Source of the DNA: an uncultured Archangium sp.
GTDB lineage: Bacteria; Myxococcota; Myxococcia; Myxococcales; Myxococcaceae
Assembly (NCBI GenBank): GCA_903905455.1
Contig: CAIVGN010000072.1
Coordinates: forward strand, 1 to 64,000
Direction: 5' to 3'
Length of the DNA: 64,000 nucleotides
Part shown: positions 60,309-64,000 of the stretch, piece after piece
Position numbering within the stretch: position 1 is the stretch's first letter
How the letters are laid out: each line of letters opens with the position of its first letter
Made by a program: the position numbers and the translations under genes
Notes under the pieces: generated by a model
The model's database searches: none
Seen by the model: only the letters and a program-made list of their open reading frames with translations
What the model was told of the DNA's origin: nothing

Positions 60309-61463
60309 ATGCAAACGAGCCCGCCCGGAGGTTTCCCCAAGATGCCCTCACTGCTCGAGTCGTTCCTGCCCAGGCCCCACGTGCTGCAGCGAGATCGCGT
60401 CGCGGTCGTCGCCGAGCCGGCGAAGGCCTACGAGATGATCCGCCACCTCGACGCGTACCGCCTGGGCTTCGTCAAGGCGCTCTTCGCGCTGCGGCAGTTG
60501 CCGGACGTGCTCAACGACCGGCTGGCCGGGCTCACCACCGAGCACACCGACGCCACCATCGACGACTTCACCGAAAAGGGCAGCGACTTCCAACTGCTGC
60601 GCGACGAGCCGGGCCACGGCTTCGTGGTGGGCGCCGTGGGCCGCTTCTGGCAACCGCGCCTCGAGTTCCAGCACCTCGCGCCCGGCGACTCGTTCCCCGC
60701 CTTCGACGTGCCCGGTTTCGGAAAGCTCGCCTGGGGCCTGTCGGTCGAGAAGCGCCGCGCCGGTGGCTCATGGGTCACCTTCGAGCTGCGCGTGGCCACC
60801 ACCGACGAGGCCAGCGAGAAGGCCTTCGATCGCTACTGGCCGCTGATCAGCCCCTTCAGTGACGCGCTCCGCGAGGCCGTGCTCAAGCTCGTCGAGAAGG
60901 AGCTCGACCCCATCGACCCCTCGGTCATCGCCCTGCCCGGCGACCTGCTGCTGCCCGCGAAGTACATGAAGACCAGCGGCACGGTCATCGAGGCGCCGCC
61001 TTCGACGGTGTGGCCGTGGCTGGTGCAGCTCGGCTGCCAGCGGGCCGGCTGGTACGCCATCGACGATCTCGACAACGGCGGCCACCCCAGCGCCGACCGG
61101 GTGCACCCCGAGTGGCAGGCGCTGGCCGAGGGCGACCTGATTCCCGCCGTGCCCGACGGCAGCTCCCACTTCGGCGTGCTGCTGCTCGAGAAGAACCGCG
61201 CCCTGGTGCTGGGCACGCCCTCGCTGCGCAAGAGCGGCCCCCCGGTGCAGGAGCCGGCGGCTCCGTTCCGGATGACCTGGGCCTTCGTGCTCGAGCCCAT
61301 CGGCGACGACGCGTGCTGGCTGGGTACGCGGGTGCGGGCCGACTTCGAGCCCGGCGTCGACTTCGCGATGAAGTTCGGTTGGGAGGCGCTCGCCAACCTG
61401 GTGATGCAGCGCGCCCAACTGCGCCACTTGAAGGAGCGGGCCGAGCAGCGCCGGGCGGCCTGA
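60309..61463 (+). CDS. SRPBCC-like (START-fold) protein
   Basis: A 384-residue cytosolic protein; ATG 60309 has GGGAGGGAAC upstream. The C-terminal half resembles a polyketide-cyclase/START-type domain (SGTVIEAPPSTVWPWLVQLG, GGHPSADRVHPEWQAL). The N-terminal half (VLQRDRVAVVAEPAKAYEMI, FRVATTDEASEK-type blocks) has a similar alpha/beta pattern, so there may be two tandem START-like domains. These usually bind lipids or aromatic products. Substrate unknown. Confidence 0.6.
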   Translation: MQTSPPGGFPKMPSLLESFLPRPHVLQRDRVAVVAEPAKAYEMIRHLDAYRLGFVKALFALRQLPDVLNDRLAGLTTEHTDATIDDFTEKGSDFQLLRDEPGHGFVVGAVGRFWQPRLEFQHLAPGDSFPAFDVPGFGKLAWGLSVEKRRAGGSWVTFELRVATTDEASEKAFDRYWPLISPFSDALREAVLKLVEKELDPIDPSVIALPGDLLLPAKYMKTSGTVIEAPPSTVWPWLVQLGCQRAGWYAIDDLDNGGHPSADRVHPEWQALAEGDLIPAVPDGSSHFGVLLLEKNRALVLGTPSLRKSGPPVQEPAAPFRMTWAFVLEPIGDDACWLGTRVRADFEPGVDFAMKFGWEALANLVMQRAQLRHLKERAEQRRAA

Positions 61464-61467
61464 GGTC

Positions 61468-62397
61468 TCAGCGCGCCTCGCCCTTGAACTTCACCGCCGC
61501 GCCGAGCTTCTGGCCCGCGCAGCCCGAGGCCTGGCCGGCGAGCTTCTTGTCCTTCAGGGTGCCAGTGAGCTGCTGGCAGCCGGAGGTGACGACGTCGTCC
61601 ATCGCCTTCAGGCCCTCCTGTTGCCGGGCCATCATCGCCTGGAGGTCGCCGGTGTACTTCTGCATGCACGCGCCCATCTGCGCCGGCGGCAGCGTCGCGC
61701 ACTGCTGCATGGCCACCATCATCGCCTGCTGCTTCCCCGCCTCGTCCTTCGAGCCCGCACCGCTGAGCTGCTGCGTGGCCTTCGTCTTCCGCTCGATCTC
61801 CTCGGCGCTCTCCTCCTGGGTGAGCGAGAACTGCTCTCCGCCCATGGAGACGGAGAACGCGCGCGTGCCCAGCACCGTGCTGCCGCGGCGCCACTCGCCG
61901 CTCGCGCGCGACTCGCCGTCGACGACCTGGAGCACCAGGCGCTCACCGCTCGAGAGATCGATCACCCATTGCCGGGCGCAGCCGATCTTCAGCGCGACGG
62001 TGTTGCTGATGCCAGACACCGGGGCGATGACCTCGAACAGCGCGCTGCCCGCCGGCGCGCCAGCCTGCACGGAGATGGTGCCCAGCCAGCCGTCGGGGGT
62101 GAACTGCTCCTTGACGATCTGCACCTCGGGGCTGATGGCGCCCACCAACGTTCCCGGCGCGAGCTTGCCGTGGAGGAACACGGTGCTCGTCTCGCCGGGG
62201 CAGGCGACGACGCTGGCGTTGGGCGCGACCCCGAAGCGCACCTCGGGCGTGGGGTACGCCTTCTTCGCCTTCTCCGCGTCGAGACCCAGGCGCTTGCGCT
62301 CGGCGGTGGCCTTCGCGCGGAAGGCGTTGACCCGCTGCTCCCAGGGCTCGGCGTGGGCGAGGCTGGCGACGAGGACGACGGCGGCGACGATTCGCAT
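61468..62397 (-). CDS. Secreted protein with coiled-coil Cys-containing tail
   Basis: A 309-residue secreted protein (MRIVAAVVLVASLAHA signal). N-terminal helical segment (EQRVNAFRAKATAERKRLG), then a beta domain (SVVACPGETSTVFLHGK, ISVQAGAPAGSALFEVI), then a helical Gln/Met/Ala-rich tail with six cysteines (MQQCATLPPAQMGACMQKY). No family recognised. Encoded convergently to the START-like gene with a 4-nt gap. Confidence 0.65.
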   Translation of the reverse strand: MRIVAAVVLVASLAHAEPWEQRVNAFRAKATAERKRLGLDAEKAKKAYPTPEVRFGVAPNASVVACPGETSTVFLHGKLAPGTLVGAISPEVQIVKEQFTPDGWLGTISVQAGAPAGSALFEVIAPVSGISNTVALKIGCARQWVIDLSSGERLVLQVVDGESRASGEWRRGSTVLGTRAFSVSMGGEQFSLTQEESAEEIERKTKATQQLSGAGSKDEAGKQQAMMVAMQQCATLPPAQMGACMQKYTGDLQAMMARQQEGLKAMDDVVTSGCQQLTGTLKDKKLAGQASGCAGQKLGAAVKFKGEAR

Positions 62398-62503
62398 CGA
62401 AGGATCCCGGGCGTGAGGTTCTGGCCGTGACCAAGCCACACGGGGCCAGTGGACGGAAGCGCGGAGCGCGAATCGCGCCAGCGCTCCGTGTACGGTGTCC
62501 CCC

Positions 62504-64000
62504 TTGGACACCACGCAACGAGCCCTGGCGCTGGTCCAGACGCTGAGCGGCGACGCGCAGACGCACGTGCGCAACCCGCGCTCGACCGTCGCGCCCCCGC
62601 GCCACGACCGGCAGCAGGGCGCGCGCATCCTCGCGCTGCTGCGCACCCTCTCGCGCCCGCCCCCGGCCCTCGAAGACGAGGGCACCCTGGGCCGCGGCGG
62701 CATGGGCGTGGTGCAGTTGGCGACGCAGGTGACGCTGGGGCGCAAGGTGGCGGTCAAGCGGCTCGTCGCGGGCAACGCGGCGAGCGAAGACATCGAGGCG
62801 CTGCTCTCGGAGGCGTGGCTCGCCGGCTCGCTCGAGCACCCCAACATCGTGCCGGTGCACGACCTCGGCCTCGACGCCGCGGGGCTCCCGGTGTTGGTGA
62901 TGAAGCGCATCGAGGGCCTGAGCTGGGCCTCGCTGCTGCGCGACCCCGAGGCCCTGGCCGCCCACGCGCCGGGCCGCGCGCCGCTCGAGGCCCACCTGCG
63001 CATCTTGCTGCAGGTCTGCAACGCCCTGCACTACGCGCACGCCCGCGGCGTGGTGCACCGCGACGTGAAGCCCGACAACGTGATGGTCGGCGCCTTCGGG
63101 GAGGTCTACCTCGTCGACTGGGGCATCGCGTCGGCGCCCGGCCTCTCGCCGCAGCTGGCGGGCACGCCGGTGTACATGGCGCCGGAGATGCTCGGCGGGC
63201 AGCACGCCGTCATCTCGCCGCAGACCGACGTGTACCTGCTGGGCGCGGTGCTCTGCGAGCTGCTCACCGGCAAGGCCCCGCACGACGCCTCGACGCCCGA
63301 GCGCCTCGCGCAGAGCGTGCTGGCCTCGGCGCCGGTGCTGCCCGACTCCGCGCCCCTCGAGCTGGCCGCCCTCGCCCGCCTGTGCATGAGCGCCGACCCT
63401 GCGCAGCGCCCCGAGAGCGCGCTGGCGGTGCGCGTGGCCCTCGAAGACTTCCTCGCGCACTTGGGCTCCCTCGAGCTCACCACCCAGGCCGAGCGCCGCC
63501 TCGCCGAGCTGACCGCGCTGCTCTCGGGCCCGGCCCCCGAGGCGCGGCGCGTCTTCGACCTCTTCTCGGAGTGTCGCTTCGGCTTCCAGCAGGCCCTGCG
63601 GGGGTGGCCGCACAACGTCCGCGCGCGGTTCGGCCTCGACACCGCGGTGCGCGCGATGGTGCGCTTCGAATTGAGCGCCGGCTCGGCCCGCAGCGCCCAG
63701 TCCCTGCTCGGCGAGTTGGTGACGCCCGACCCCGAACTCGCGGCCCAGGTGGAGGTCGCGCTCGCCGCCGAGGCCCACCAGAAGCAGGACCTGGCGCGCC
63801 TGGCGGCCCTCGAGAAGAGCCTCGACCCGGACACCGGCGGCAGCGTGCGCACGTGGATCGCCCTGGGCGGTGCGGTGATGTGGGTCATCGCCCCGCTGGT
63901 GGGCCGGCCGATGATCGCCCGCTGGCCGCACTACGAGATGCCGTTCTCCTCCATCGTCTCGGGGCTGAGCACCGTGGCGTTGCTCTTCGTCCAGTGGCGG
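62504..64000 (+). CDS. Ser/Thr protein kinase, C-terminus beyond the window
   Basis: At least 499 residues, open to the right edge. TTG 62504 or GTG 62495 is the start; neither has a clear ribosome-binding site. Kinase motifs: TLGRGGMGVVQLATQ, Lys in KVAVKRLV, GVVHRDVKPDNVMV, then YLVDWGIASAPG (DWG in place of DFG, common in this bacterial subgroup) and TPVYMAPEML. After the kinase domain comes a helical region (LAELTALLSGPAPEARRVFD), TPR-like, and a membrane helix starting near codon 440 (WIALGGAVMWVIAPLVG), with another at the edge. Probably a membrane signalling kinase of the myxobacterial type. Confidence 0.9.
   Translation, partial: MDTTQRALALVQTLSGDAQTHVRNPRSTVAPPRHDRQQGARILALLRTLSRPPPALEDEGTLGRGGMGVVQLATQVTLGRKVAVKRLVAGNAASEDIEALLSEAWLAGSLEHPNIVPVHDLGLDAAGLPVLVMKRIEGLSWASLLRDPEALAAHAPGRAPLEAHLRILLQVCNALHYAHARGVVHRDVKPDNVMVGAFGEVYLVDWGIASAPGLSPQLAGTPVYMAPEMLGGQHAVISPQTDVYLLGAVLCELLTGKAPHDASTPERLAQSVLASAPVLPDSAPLELAALARLCMSADPAQRPESALAVRVALEDFLAHLGSLELTTQAERRLAELTALLSGPAPEARRVFDLFSECRFGFQQALRGWPHNVRARFGLDTAVRAMVRFELSAGSARSAQSLLGELVTPDPELAAQVEVALAAEAHQKQDLARLAALEKSLDPDTGGSVRTWIALGGAVMWVIAPLVGRPMIARWPHYEMPFSSIVSGLSTVALLFVQWR

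Noticed and set aside
1-64000. rRNA, tRNA, prophage, transposase or integrase genes
   Set aside because: None could be recognised on either strand; absence was judged by reading only, without a tRNA or profile search.

Overview
The window is very GC-rich DNA (roughly 70 % by eye) with almost no rRNA, tRNA, phage or transposase content. It carries many lipoproteins with Asp-Ala-Gly linkers, Cys-rich and EGF-like lipoproteins, Ser/Thr protein kinases and long tandem-repeat proteins. This combination points to a myxobacterium (Myxococcota, probably suborder Cystobacterineae). That is inferred from style, not from a marker gene.

Region 1 (about 0.4-14 kb) is a beta-1,3-glucan utilisation locus. 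A leftward, tightly overlapping operon encodes a ROK-family regulator, a GH16 laminarinase-type lipoprotein, an Opp-type oligosaccharide-binding lipoprotein, two permeases and one ABC ATPase. A divergent rightward operon encodes a large clan GH-Q (GH149/GH161-like) phosphorylase, a GH17 enzyme without a signal peptide, and a GH81 lipoprotein. Two copies of a GTTCG-N5-CGAAC operator sit between the divergent operons. The proposed flow is: GH16 and GH81 cut glucan outside, the ABC system imports oligomers, GH17 and the phosphorylase finish them inside to glucose-1-phosphate, and the ROK protein senses the sugar.

Region 2 (14-24 kb) holds a 1249-residue protein of ten ~107-residue repeats with EF-hand-like loops, a beta-helix lipoprotein, a 630-bp stretch of gene fossils, a secreted subtilisin, a quinone-reductase-like enzyme and a membrane protein/XRE regulator pair. 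Region 3 (24-37 kb) has a DUF3142 pair, a translationally coupled operon of three giant Cys-rich/EGF lipoproteins, a second fossil zone, and a protein resembling a dead CHAP-type amidase. Region 4 (37-50 kb) mixes an AI-2E family transporter with a cNMP-binding protein, several lipoproteins, a VapBC toxin-antitoxin pair, a GyrB-like ATPase, a transglutaminase-like protein and AceK. Region 5 (50-64 kb) has an outer-membrane protein, a metallo-beta-lactamase-fold hydrolase, an RDD membrane protein, an orphan ArsA ATPase, small zinc-ribbon proteins and two protein kinases, the last running off the right edge.

The most unusual signal is architectural. In three separate places a gene is followed by a 1.5-9 kb module, and then by a second, diverged copy of only that gene's last ~80-120 bp: 17.8 to 19.9 kb, 36.1 to 26.9 kb, and 47.8 to 46.0 kb. 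All three run in the same orientation (gene, module, displaced tail). Other isolated 3' gene tails lie in the same intergenic zones. There, a 50-bp element (two 11-bp inverted arms around exactly 28 nt, three copies at 2, 19688 and 35809) sits between convergent tails. This is what repeated insertion of DNA at gene 3' ends would leave behind, yet no integrase is visible.
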